Origin: Lichtheimia corymbifera B2541
Lineage: Eukaryota > Mucoromycota > Mucoromycetes > Mucorales > Lichtheimiaceae
Assembly: GCA_000697475.1 (NCBI GenBank)
Contig: JNEU01000971.1
Span: 1-31,277 of the forward strand
Reading direction: 5' to 3'
Length of the DNA: 31,277 nucleotides
Both the position numbers and the translations under genes were made by a program. The stretch's first letter is position 1, and every line of letters begins with the position of its first letter. Under the pieces are notes generated by a model. That model saw only the letters and a program-made list of their open reading frames with translations, searched no databases and was not told the DNA's origin. This document shows, in pieces, positions 1-8,336 of this stretch.

Positions 1-173
1 GTATATTCCTCAAGCTCGTCTTTGTTATTGCTTCCAGAAGCTTCACCCATCGGTGTATCCACATCCGCGTGCTTAGAAGCATTGGAGGGATTGTTCAGGG
101 GAGCATTCTGAGGCGTGATACCACGTCCGGTAGTATTGCCCTGGTTATTCTTTTGTACTGGGTTTGGAGACAT
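1..173 (-). CDS. N-terminal part of an unidentified protein (runs off the window)
   Basis: A minus-strand frame starts at ATG 173-171 and stays open for 57 codons to the window edge. The peptide begins MSPNPVQKNNQ and is low in complexity: rich in Asn, Gly, Pro and Ser with a few acidic residues (DTPMGEASG, KDELEEY). Such composition is typical of disordered N-termini of regulatory proteins. No domain is visible, so I assign no function. A GT microsatellite lies about 50 bp upstream of the start, in the presumed 5' UTR or promoter. The start could be wrong if an upstream exon exists. Confidence 0.6.
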   Translation of the reverse strand, partial: MSPNPVQKNNQGNTTGRGITPQNAPLNNPSNASKHADVDTPMGEASGSNNKDELEEY

Positions 174-221
174 GTTTGATGATAGTCGATAGGTGTGCAA
201 GGTTCACAGAAAAAAATGAGA

Positions 222-234
222 TGTATGTGTGTAT

Positions 235-271
<37 letters not shown>
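222..271. repeat. GT/CA dinucleotide microsatellite
   Basis: About 15 uninterrupted GT units (241-270) are preceded by interrupted TGTATG units. The repeat lies just upstream of the minus-strand partial gene. Short reading frames across it encode only His-Thr or Cys-Val repeats and are not genes. Confidence 0.95.
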
Positions 272-272
<1 letters not shown>

Positions 273-861
273 TAAAAACGTATAACGAACAAGTCTGTGA
301 GATTGCTGTTTACTCTGAAAGTGTATCTGAAAAAGAGACGTCTTCCTAACGATCTACCTCTGAGTACTATATCTAGGCGGATGCTAAAGAGTAAAGCTTT
401 TCTACCAATAACAAGCTATAACGTAAATGAGTAACGGGCTGAGTTGTATATGATGATCCACGCTTGTGTATCATCTCTTATATGCTTATGTGCTTGTCTT
501 TGTATATACAATAATAAGATGAATGATATAAATACATGATGTGTACCTTAACCGACCTATATACACGACATCTACCATCATGATCCAGATCATGCTTGAC
601 ACGCCCTGCATATAATTCGTCATGCATTTACCTTTATGCAATGCACGAAAGGATAGAAATTTCCCTGATCAAAACGTCTTCCACATGGACGCACTCAAAC
701 TACCTGTTGGATTAAAAGGTTAATATAGCGAATATGACATTGCATTCCTCAACCATTTCCAAGTTTCTGTAAGACCCTTCTGAGTTGGGCTCTTTGTGTG
801 CGGTAGGGCCACTTGATTCATTGTATGATAAGGAGTTTTATGTTAGTAAGTAGAGTGCCAT
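272..861. other. Stretch without a recognised gene
   Basis: AT-rich sequence with no long frame, RNA-gene signature or repeat that I can support. It presumably contains promoter sequence of the minus-strand gene at the window edge. Confidence 0.6.
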
Positions 862-1151
862 ATGATGATGCAGGGTATATCCATTTGTAAATGCTCCGAT
901 AAAGGGAATGGTGTAATCGATCCATTGTGTAATAGTAAGTTCACCTCCCTTTTTGTTATTTTATCATGTTGATACGCCATATCACACCTATGTCTTTTGT
1001 AGTCAATCCATCTACCCACGTAGCTGAGAATGATTTCTCAAATTATATCCCAGCATCGGTATTAATGATGCCTGATCCCATTGGTGGAGCGCTCGACTTT
1101 GACTACATTCCCAACTTTCACTCGAAATTGCTACCTATTGACCCTCCATAA
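862..1151 (+). CDS. Possible small two-exon gene, product unknown
   Basis: An open frame runs from ATG 862 into a good 5' splice site (AATA|GTAAGT, intron from 935). A pyrimidine-rich acceptor (TGTCTTTTGTAG, intron end 1002) rejoins it in frame to an exon ending in TAA at 1151. The spliced peptide would be about 73 residues. Its first part contains CKCSDKGNG; the second is rich in Pro, Asp and aromatic residues and ends FHSKLLPIDPP. The match of intron phase and the codon-like composition of the second exon favour a real gene or a gene remnant. There is no recognisable domain, and the start is uncertain (three successive ATGs). It could instead be the 3' end of a decayed gene. Confidence 0.3.
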
Positions 1152-1284
1152 CGCTATCTCCTTTTGCACATTGTCTTCCTTGCGTTCTCCGCTATAAGTG
1201 ACAATTTTTTTTGAAACGCATTGGATTAACTTCTTAATTAGGAAGTTGACCTGCCCAAGATGTATTTCGCGATTTCGAAAATAA

Positions 1285-1358
1285 GCCTGCTTGGCTCAGT
1301 TTGGCAGAGCGTCCGCCTAGTAAGCGGAAGGTCACTGGTTCGATTCCAGTAGTAGGCA
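1285..1358 (+). tRNA. tRNA-Thr (anticodon AGU)
   Basis: A 74-nt cloverleaf folds completely. The acceptor arm pairs GCCTGCT with AGTAGGC (one G-U pair), and the D stem pairs GCTC with GAGC. The anticodon stem pairs TCCGC with GCGGA around loop CTAGTAA, giving anticodon AGT. The T arm pairs ACTGG with CCAGT around TTCGATT. The A box (TGGCTCAGTTTGG) and B box (GGTTCGATTCC) are canonical. There is no intron and no encoded CCA. The wobble A34 is expected to become inosine and read ACU, ACC and ACA. Confidence 0.95.
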
Positions 1359-1401
1359 ACACGACATGCTATCTGGAATAGCCTATCAAAGATGGGTTAT
1401 A

Positions 1402-1416
1402 TTTTTGAGTTTTTTT
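1402..1416 (+). terminator. Candidate RNA polymerase III terminator for tRNA-Thr
   Basis: Runs of five and seven T are the first T-runs downstream of the tRNA, about 45 nt past its 3' end. That is farther than usual, so the assignment is tentative. Confidence 0.4.
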
Positions 1417-2347
1417 CGATTTGGTGGATCACGTGACTGATTCTCTCTGAGTCCTTTGACATCTTTTTCTTTGATCCACGAAGAATAAGATAATGACGTA
1501 TTCTATGATTAGGTCCACTATTTATAATTGTATGATGGTGCTAAGAAATATTAGTGTGGCGTAGTAAGAATGGCGGGCACAGCATAAAGAAGATATGATG
1601 ATTGTATGCAAAACATAATACCGATCAAGAACATCCAATATGTTGCTGCGGCACGTCTTTGCATTTTGCTTATCGAGTTGGGTATCGTATAGATGATTAG
1701 ATATTTATATACGTGTCAAGAATGTGGCAGGGATATGCAAAAGGCAAGGTCTTCATTCCTTGCATCCGATGAAAAGCAGCTTGGATTCAACAAGTATATA
1801 CACCATGATTCTTGTTGTGTGAATAAATGAGACGAGAAAAGTATCATTATATGCGATACTTATTATAAGGGAATGGTGGATGTCAAAATATAATCATGTT
1901 CAAACAATGAACATTGCCATGTCAGGAATACATATGTAGAGCCGATCAGGCAAGTGAATGAACATATAAACATCGAAGCAGTAACATAAAGTGAGCCTCA
2001 CTTGAGGTGTGGAAAGAGGACAAGGATCAGTAAATTGAACATAAATGTTCATCGATACCAAATACTGGGTGGTGCGGTCATTGCGTCACATAGTATGAAA
2101 CCGTATCCTCTAACAATTGAGAGGCTCATAATCCAAGTAGTACATTTGGGACGTAGTTCAGACTACGGATCATGGATTGGATTTTTGACCAATGAATATA
2201 CATACAACACAAGCTTAATGCATGTAGCTTCTCGGGATCTTCGACTTTATAATATTAATCGCATGCTTCAACTGATCCACAGTATTATGTACGTAATTTA
2301 TTTTATATGATCCTAACTACTGTGCGTGTGGGTGGAAAATGCTATGC
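1417..2347. other. Stretch without a recognised gene
   Basis: AT-rich intergenic sequence. A 102-codon plus-strand frame (2002-2310) is present, but its composition looks random. The right end should contain the 3' UTR of the J-protein gene. Confidence 0.55.
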
Positions 2348-3581
2348 TCATGATGAAGCTTGTTGTTCGGATTGTTGCATTGTGCGTTCACGCTGAGCTT
2401 GTCGTAGTTTCATAAGTGTCATGGCTTCGTATTCCTTATCCGATAATGATGATGATGGATTTTCGGATGACTAAACACAGTTGTTAGTTATGGCAGGATC
2501 CCGTACCAAATCATTTGACCTTTACCTTTGTTGATGGTATCTGGAAGTTCTTGAAAAAAGACGACTGGGTTGCAGACCCTGAAGCAAAAAGTGGTTTATC
2601 GGATCGTTGAGTAGGGCGATTATCCATCTCTGTTGCCATTCTCAAAGCTTCTTGCCTCCGACGTCGATCCTCATTCATCTTGGTCACAATAGCTGGTTCA
2701 TTCCCTGTCAACCAGGTAATCGATTCAAAGGGTGCAAGCGATGGATGTGAATCATGGCTAGTAAGGACGGCATGCTAGATACAAATATTAGAATACCATT
2801 CAGGCGACACATCCTTGTTAAGATCACTTACCGCGTCAACTACCGTCTTAAAAACCACCAGGGCGCTACCTTTTTTCTTTTCTGAAAGAGCAATTGAATC
2901 CACCTTCCCAATGGGTGACAAGATAGCCTCGAGATCCGACTCTGTGAAGGTATGTTTCTTCCGCTTCCATTTGACTTTGAGGGTACAATCGAGCTCTGTG
3001 GGTTCAGGTATTTTTTCTAGAGGATTTGCATGAATGAGTAACAATATCATGTCACACGCTGCAATGGACTGATTTACCTTCTTGAGGTTGTTCCTCTCGC
3101 CATTCCTCACGTCGTTTTGCGCCTTCAGCTCGTAACCTTGCCAATTCAGCATAATATTGTGCTTCAGCTTGATCCTGTTCCATCTTGGCTTTCTTGGCAC
3201 GGTTCTCTCTTTCTTCCAATTCACTTTGAGCTGCTCGTCGTTTGCTATCCATCTCACGTTGCTTCTTGAGCCGTTCCATCTTCGCCTTCATCAGCTTATC
3301 ATAAGCCGCTCTAGCTTGTTGATCCACCAGCACTTCGAGTGCTTGAGTGAGCTTATGGAAAAGTGCAGCTAGTAGAAAACGATACCATGCATTAGATCAA
3401 GTTGCGATCTCTCAGCTATCCATCGATCGAGCTTACCTGCATCAGGACTGGGATTCTTATCAGGATGGACCTCTCGTGCTTTCAAGCGATATGCCTTTTT
3501 GATTTCTTTCTCAGAAGCATCGACCTTGATGCCAAGGAGTTCATAATAGTCGACGTCTGCTTCAACAGCCTGTTTGGACAT
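2348..3581 (-). CDS. DNAJC17/Cwf23-like J-domain protein with RRM (spliceosome-associated)
   Basis: The spliced product has 330 residues from five exons: 3581-3437, 3368-3078, 3016-2832, 2774-2526 and 2470-2348. Residues 1-75 form a J domain (DYYELLGI, then HPD at 39-41, then [13 protein letters not shown]). A long charged helix follows ([18 protein letters not shown] and on). Exon 3 encodes an RRM-like segment (TLKVKWKRK ... GSALVVFK), followed by a basic region [15 protein letters not shown]. This order and length match DNAJC17 and fission yeast Cwf23, co-chaperones that associate with the spliceosome and stimulate Hsp70 through HPD. All introns are GT-AG, and the last has a perfect CTAAC branch site. 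The ATG was chosen just before the J domain; an in-frame upstream ATG (3641) would add a non-conserved leader. Confidence 0.88.
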
Positions 3582-4233
3582 TGAAAAGAGAAAAGGGGGT
3601 TGCGGAGAATCAGCTGACGGTATCCATGAGCATGGATGCATCCACTTTTGGAATTGCGTTGTGGGTACGTGCTATGCTACCGCCTCATTGTCTTATCCTC
3701 ATTGTCCAGTCTTCTGTTTAATATGTAGGATCGATACAATATAGGCTTATAAATGCTTGTAGTATAAAAAGTCATAGGAAACTCAGAATGATATATATAA
3801 TAAATTCATAGTTATTGCCACTGTCCTTGTCATTTCACCTTTAACATCTTTTATTGGACAATCTCAAACAGTCCTTGCTACATGAGAATCGAGAAAACTC
3901 CCTGTGCAGCACGTGACAACTAGAGATGACCCACCTGTTTGATATCATATCAGCGTAGTTGAATCCCTTTGAGCATTCAAAGGGCGATGACACGCGTCAA
4001 AAGCAAAAATTTTAATCCGCAAACTTTATCAAAGAGGGAGCGTTGTTGTATATGAATCGAGAGGACTTGACTTTTCGACTACGTTGCATATATGCATTAA
4101 ACGCGTGGTATTTGTCAAGATCCATGTAGCTATGGCTGTGAGTGAGTGCTACTGGACACGCTTTTGACAGTAGCAGGCTGAGAAATTGATTTGCCGACAT
4201 ATTGCAACTGCGACACGAAAAAATTTTCTCTGC
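3582..4233. other. Intergenic region between the J-protein gene and the snoRNA host
   Basis: Divergent promoter region. No coding signal; a 62-codon minus-strand frame near 4012-4200 looks random. Confidence 0.55.
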
Positions 4234-4240
4234 TATAAAG
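4234..4240 (+). promoter_or_regulatory. TATA box of the snoRNA host gene
   Basis: TATAAAG followed by GCCGC lies about 65 bp upstream of the first 5' splice site. The next sequence is a pyrimidine-rich CTTCC...TCTCTTCCTCTCC tract, a plausible TOP-like initiation region. The 12-mer TATAAAGGCCGC recurs exactly at the H4 TATA box. Confidence 0.65.
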
Positions 4241-4339
4241 GCCGCTTGTCACTGCTGCTTCCTGTTGTTTGTTTCTCTTCCTCTCCAACGATTCAAAACG
4301 TGAGTATTACTTTTCCAGTACCCTTCTACCCTCCTTCCT

Positions 4340-4427
4340 TGAAGCATATGATGCATCCTTTTTTTATTTTTCAAACTAGAGTTTCTGACATACACCATGA
4401 TTAATATTTTCTTTCTGATGTGCTTCA
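4340..4427 (+). ncRNA. Box C/D snoRNA, snR78-like (25S rRNA U2421, yeast numbering)
   Basis: It lies in host intron 1. A terminal stem TGAAGCA/TGCTTCA encloses box C ATGATGC (4348-4354), D' CTGA (4385-4388), C' ATGATTA (4397-4403) and D CTGA (4415-4418). The D' guide TCAAACTAGAGT pairs perfectly with conserved 25S rRNA ACUCUAGUUUGA (12 bp, plus a G-U next to it). The fifth nucleotide upstream of D' faces the U of GACU-CUAG, the site methylated by yeast snR78. The rRNA sequence is from memory of yeast 25S. The D guide (ATATTTTCTTT) has no target I recognise. Confidence 0.85.
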
Positions 4428-4599
4428 TCATCCTTTCTCTTTCCCTTCACGTTCTTGGTTTATCCAGAATGATTTGACTGACCTCGTGTTTTGTCATCAA
4501 ACAGATCTCAATCCCCATGACATAGTCATATGGCTCAAGCGTCGCGTTGCATCGCACATGGTACGTGTTTTCGATTGTCGCTGGTAATAGGAGGATGTT

Positions 4600-4685
4600 A
4601 AGATGTCATATGATGATCAACTTCTATGTTGGAATTACCGCCTGAACATTCATGTTGATAACAAATGGCTGTTTCTGATAATCTT
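4600..4685 (+). ncRNA. Box C/D snoRNA, snR77/SNORD65-like (18S rRNA U578, yeast numbering)
   Basis: It lies in host intron 2. Box C ATGATGA is perfect (4610-4616), with D' CTGA (4642-4645), C' GTTGATA (4654-4660) and D CTGA (4675-4678). A short AAGAT/ATCTT stem closes it, set 5 nt back from box C. The D' guide TGGAATTACCGC is complementary to the universally conserved 18S GCGGUAAUUCCA (12 bp, plus one G-U). The D'+5 rule picks the U of GCGGU, modified by yeast snR77 and by human SNORD65 at the equivalent site. The D guide (CAAATGGCTGTTT) is unassigned. Confidence 0.9.
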
Positions 4686-4854
4686 GCATCTCATCCTGCC
4701 AGCTATACTCTGTTATGAGCCGTTGTTCTAACATCATCTTTGCTTGCTTGCAGATTCAAACCTTCCAATTGCAGCTTTGCAAATTCTCGAGGATGGCCTC
4801 TAATATAAAGGTGAGCATCTTCTTACCCATATACCTACCCTTTCCTTTCTTCGT

Positions 4855-4949
4855 TGGAGTATGGGATGACATCTAGATGACGAGTCAGACCGAGTCTTTC
4901 GCTGGTGATAAACCTCTTTTTTACCATTCATGCATTATCTGATCCTCCA
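4855..4949 (+). ncRNA. Box C/D snoRNA with probable 25S guide of the snR39/U32/U51 type
   Basis: It lies in host intron 3. A TGGAG/CTCCA stem is followed by box C, either ATGACGA (4877-4883) or a weaker ATGACAT (from 4866). A C'-like GGTGATA (4904-4910) and a canonical D CTGA (4939-4942) are present. AGTCTTTCGC (4893-4902) pairs over 10 bp with conserved 25S GCGAAAGACU. With a degenerate D' CTGG (4902-4905) the target would be an A in CGAAAG, the region of the yeast A807 site. Upstream of D, CCATTCATGC is complementary to 25S GCAUGAAUGG, but the duplex starts 6 nt from box D and obeys the +5 rule poorly. Boxes are weaker than in the neighbours. Confidence 0.6.
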
Positions 4950-5128
4950 CACACACACGCACACATACCTACCTTTGAATTATCTTTGTATGTTTTCAGG
5001 GTGACTGATTTATGTTCTGCTTTGTTACAGATGACCAACTTTTGTTGTCGGCTTTGTTCTCGAGGTTATCAATGACTTCAATCAATGAAGGTGAGTTTTG
5101 TGAATTTTATCGCAGACGCATTCCAGTT

Positions 5129-5223
5129 AAGTTTGTCCTTGAAGGATGATTTCATACCAAAAGAAGACAAGCATATGTCTGATCTAGTTGAGGATATATG
5201 GTCAGTCTGATAAGGACAAGCTT
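5129..5223 (+). ncRNA. Box C/D snoRNA, snR74/SNORD27-like (18S rRNA A28, yeast numbering)
   Basis: It lies in host intron 4. A 12-bp terminal stem AAGTTTGTCCTT/AAGGACAAGCTT with one G-U is the strongest in the cluster. Box C is poor (ATGATTT, 5146-5152), while D' CTGA (5179-5182) and D CTGA (5207-5210) are perfect. The D' guide AGACAAGCATATG (5165-5177) pairs over 13 bp with 18S CAUAUGCUUGUCU. Counting from the 18S 5' end, the nucleotide opposite the fifth guide position is exactly A28, the target of yeast snR74 and the counterpart of the human SNORD27 site. The second guide (GATATATGGTCAGT) is unassigned. Confidence 0.92.
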
Positions 5224-5394
5224 GACAATGCATCTGGATTCGGCCTTGTTATATGTGCTGATGACTTATATTGTTGCTCTGTGTGTTCAGTAGTGAAGTC
5301 ACTTTCTGCAAGCTAAAGTTATCCAAGTTTCTTCCTTCAATGGCGTCTTTGATTATAAGGTAAATATCATATTCCTTGAAAGATGACCGATGAT

Positions 5395-5479
5395 GCATTA
5401 TGTGATGATATCCAAATTCACGACGGTCTTCCGAGTGACTCATGCGGAAGTCGGGTTATACCCATGTATCTGATAATGC
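5395..5479 (+). ncRNA. Box C/D snoRNA, snR73-like (25S rRNA C2959, yeast numbering)
   Basis: It lies in host intron 5. The stem GCATTA/TAATGC encloses a perfect box C GTGATGA (5402-5408) and D CTGA (5470-5473). The internal D' appears as CCGA (5431-5434). The guide TCACGACGGTCT (5418-5429) pairs over 12 bp with conserved 25S AGACCGUCGUGA. The fifth position from CCGA selects the first C of GACC, consistent with the snR73 site. The second guide upstream of D is unassigned. Confidence 0.87.
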
Positions 5480-5791
5480 TTCAATTGGTCTCATTGTGAT
5501 TGCTCAAATGTGTATAATCAATGCTAATACACGCATTCTCACTAGGTATGTTCCATTATCCATATTGCGTAGTGTAGTTTATTATATCCTATACATGACA
5601 AAATACAATGGGTTTTAATGTATCCAACAATTCTATATCTTAAAATGTGTGCTTGTGTGTTGTGTAGTGGATATGTGTGTGTGAGTGGCTCTTTATGAGA
5701 GGCAGAGAGAGACAGATACAATACCGAAATTCTTGGGGTTGGGGGAAGATAGATACTAGTGCTTCTTTCTTCCTTAATCTCACTTTCCGAC

Positions 5792-7709
5792 ATGTCGCAT
5801 CGTTCTTCACGCTCCTACTACGATTCCTCTTCAGCTGGTAGTGGTGGTCATGATGGGCGTAACCGGCATCGAGAGAGATCTCGCAGTCCACAAGCGCATC
5901 GTCGTGCAGCCCGGTCTAATCACTCACCTGAACGAGGAGGCCATTATGGCAGCAGCAGCAACAGCAGCGACAATCACCACCACCATCACCACCATCACAA
6001 TAGCAGCAGTGACCACCATAGGGATAATCCACGCTATTCGAGATATCACGACAATGACGACTATCGGCCAGACGTAAGATGCTTTTCTCCCTCCCCACCT
6101 TTTTTCTGTGTAGTTTGAGCAAATAGCTCTTTCTGCACAGGGGGCGCTCTTCTTTGGTACTCGATTACATCTTGAGAACCAAACACCGACACACACACAC
6201 ACATACACAAAACGATAAAGACAAGCTTGGAGTCTAACCACATCCCTCCTACATATTACACAAGAGCCGCAGACGTTACGTTGATCGCTCTTTTCATTAT
6301 GATGATCCTCGTCACCATCATCATCCTCCTCATCCTCAACGTCTTGAAGATCAAGGTCCAGCCAAACCCAATATCAATGTGGTCTTGAGAAGCCTTCCTG
6401 ATAAAGCCACGGAGCAAGATGTAAGTGAGAAAGAGAGATCGATATGGCTTGTTTTTTTACGCGATGGGGAATAGATCCACAAGACACTTGAAGATATGGA
6501 AGGCAGTGTGGATGAAGTTACATTGATCAGAGATCGTGACACTGGTAAGAAAGAGGATTGTGATATGGATGCAATATTGAAGATCCACTGTAGGGGAATC
6601 GCGCAAGTTTGCCTTTGTGAGATTCACAAGCGTTGGTCATGCTGTACAATTTGTCGAGAAACATTATCCACATTTCTATATGGGTCATCATCGTGTCCGT
6701 ATCGATTATTGTCAAAAGGATGGATCGAGAACAAGCAAATCAGAATGGCGTTGTCCCACTGTAAGTATCATCCATGATATCTGTTGACAGGATTTACAGC
6801 AGAGACTGATTTTATTTGGTAGTGTGGAAAGTTTAACGATGAATCAAGACGTACATGCGTTGAATGCAGGAGTATGGTGCATGAAGGTTTGTATAGCATC
6901 ATGGTTGTTCGCACACAAATCACCCACTCACCCATGATATCTTGTAGGCACTCGAGCACAAAAAAGGTCCAAGGAAACTGAGTCGATGGCTATCAATGAT
7001 GGCACTTCAGACGTGTCACAGATGGCAAGCAACATGCTGTTACTACAAAATCTGGATCATCTTTCATCAGAGGAATCGGTTTTCAATGCAGTCAAGGAGT
7101 ATCAAGGGATTCAACGTGTGCTGCTCATCAAGGACAAGTTGACAAGAATGTCATGCGAGTTTGCTTTTGTGGATTTTGTTAATGTTCAGGTAGGATGAAG
7201 GGGAGGGGGAGGGTATTGGGATACGCAAAGTGGTATTCATATATACATCGTGGTAGTGCGCTGTTACAGCTATGCGTCAGATGAATAGCCAAGGCTTCAA
7301 AGTTGATGGACGAGCACCCAAGGTGTCTTTTGGTAGTCCTGATAGTTTCCTCCCTGCATATGCAGCATCGGAATGGACTGTGCAAGCAGATGTAGCTGAT
7401 GGACTTTGGATGTATCATGATGAGCATGCATATGCTTCAGAATATTCACTTCGCTTGGAACAAGAACGTGCTGAGAAGGAGGAACAAGAAAAGAGATTGG
7501 CAGCTGAACGAAAGATGAAACAAGAAGAGACCAGCAAATGTAAGTTGACGTGTGAATGATATAAATGGGATACTAATGCCTTTATTTTTCTAGCCAAAGA
7601 TCCTTTGGAGGATGATCTAAGTGCATTCTATGCTGGTATGGGAAGCATCCTTTCATCTGACGATAAGAAAGAGTCCACAGAAGATATCTTTTCAGTCCCC
7701 AAGATTTAG
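5792..7709 (+). CDS. RBM5/RBM10-like RNA-binding protein (RRM-RanBP2 zinc finger-RRM)
   Basis: The spliced product has 459 residues from eight exons: 5792-6073, 6265-6420, 6475-6544, 6594-6760, 6823-6886, 6948-7189, 7257-7539 and 7594-7709. An N-terminal region rich in Arg, Ser and His with poly-His precedes RRM1 (about 131-210; INVVLRSLP, then ESRKFAFVRF). A RanBP2-type zinc finger follows (W221, Cys 223, 226, 237, 240), then RRM2 (about 260-345; MLLLQNLDHL, CEFAFVDF) and a charged helix. This order is that of RBM5, RBM6 and RBM10 splicing regulators. The OCRE, C2H2 and G-patch domains of those proteins are absent. The exon 7 acceptor is the TAG at 7254-7256; the next AG would bring a stop codon into frame. 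Confidence 0.85.
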
Positions 7710-7883
7710 CATCATTGATATTCCCGATAAACACGCACATCATTCAATATACTTTGCATTTGTGACTATTTGCTACATATCATATTTTGCAATGGATACA
7801 GTAAGAGCGATAATGGAAGTGGGGAGGGAGGGGGGAAAAGAGCAAAGTGGGGATATGGTGGTGCGATAAGGTGTCATTTTTCA

Positions 7884-8336
7884 CTACTTGGAGCTGGTGT
7901 ACTTGGTGACAGCCTTGGTGCCTTCAGATACAGCGTGCTTTGCCAATTCACCAGGAAGGATAAGACGTACAGCCGTTTGGATTTCACGAGAAGAGATGGT
8001 GGAACGCTTGTTGTAAGCAGCAAGTTTGGAAGCTTCAGAGGCGATACGTTCGAAGATATCATTGACGAAGGAGTTGAGAATGGACATAGCCTTGTTTGAG
8101 ATACCAGTATCAGGATGCACCTGCTTCAAGACACGATAGATATAGGAAGAATACGTCTCCTTGCGAGTCACCTTACGCTTCTTTTCACCAGAAGCCTTGG
8201 CCTTCTTTTCAGTAGTCTTGGAAGGGGCTATGATCAACAAGATTGGTGTCGATTACTAAGACCTTCTGCTTCATGTCATCCATTCCATTTACGCAATCGA
8301 CTTACCTTTGCCGCCAGTTGGAGTTTTTCCTGCCAT
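7884..8336 (-). CDS. Histone H2B, copy 1 (intron-containing)
   Basis: 124 residues from two exons (8336-8306 and 8227-7884) joined across a 78-nt GT-AG intron in the tail region. The start [10 protein letters not shown] is followed by APSKTTEKK, then the full H2B histone fold and C-terminal helix ending TKYTSSK. From [12 protein letters not shown] onward it is identical in protein to copy 2, though synonymous codons differ widely. It is transcribed divergently from H2A copy 1, sharing a spacer of about 600 bp. H2B pairs with H2A in the nucleosome. Unlike the other histone genes here it has an intron, and I see no ACGCGT element upstream. It may be a lower-level or cell-cycle-independent copy. 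Confidence 0.95.

Larger units (their letters stand above)
4260..5640 (+). ncRNA. Non-coding snoRNA host gene with five snoRNA-bearing introns
   Basis: Six short exons are inferred: about 4260-4299, 4505-4560, 4754-4810, 5031-5090, 5291-5359 and 5546 onward. All five introns are GT-AG, with donors GTGAGT, GTACGT, GTGAGC, GTGAGT and GTAAAT and clear branch sites (TTGACTGAC, TTCTAAC, GACTGAT, TGCTAAT). Each intron contains exactly one box C/D snoRNA, well inside its ends, as expected for exonucleolytic release after splicing. The joined exons hold no long frame. The longest notable one is 26 codons from ATG 4530 across exons 2-3, stopping early, so the spliced RNA may be unstable. A TATA box and pyrimidine-rich start resemble 5'TOP snoRNA host genes such as mammalian GAS5. 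Transcript ends are approximate; the last exon's 3' end is a guess. Confidence 0.8.

Noticed and set aside
2002..2310. 102-codon plus-strand frame
   Set aside because: No domain, no splice or promoter support, composition as in random AT-rich DNA.
4012..4200. 62-codon minus-strand frame near the snoRNA host promoter
   Set aside because: Random-looking composition and no conserved features.
5546..5791. Sixth snoRNA (snR72-like) at the end of the host gene
   Set aside because: No ordered C, D', D boxes or closing stem found downstream of the fifth snoRNA.
5841..6241. Several overlapping frames on both strands with Ile/Thr/Ala or Cys/Gly repeats
   Set aside because: Shadows of the CAC/AGC triplet repeats that encode the His- and Ser-rich N-terminus of the RBM-like protein.
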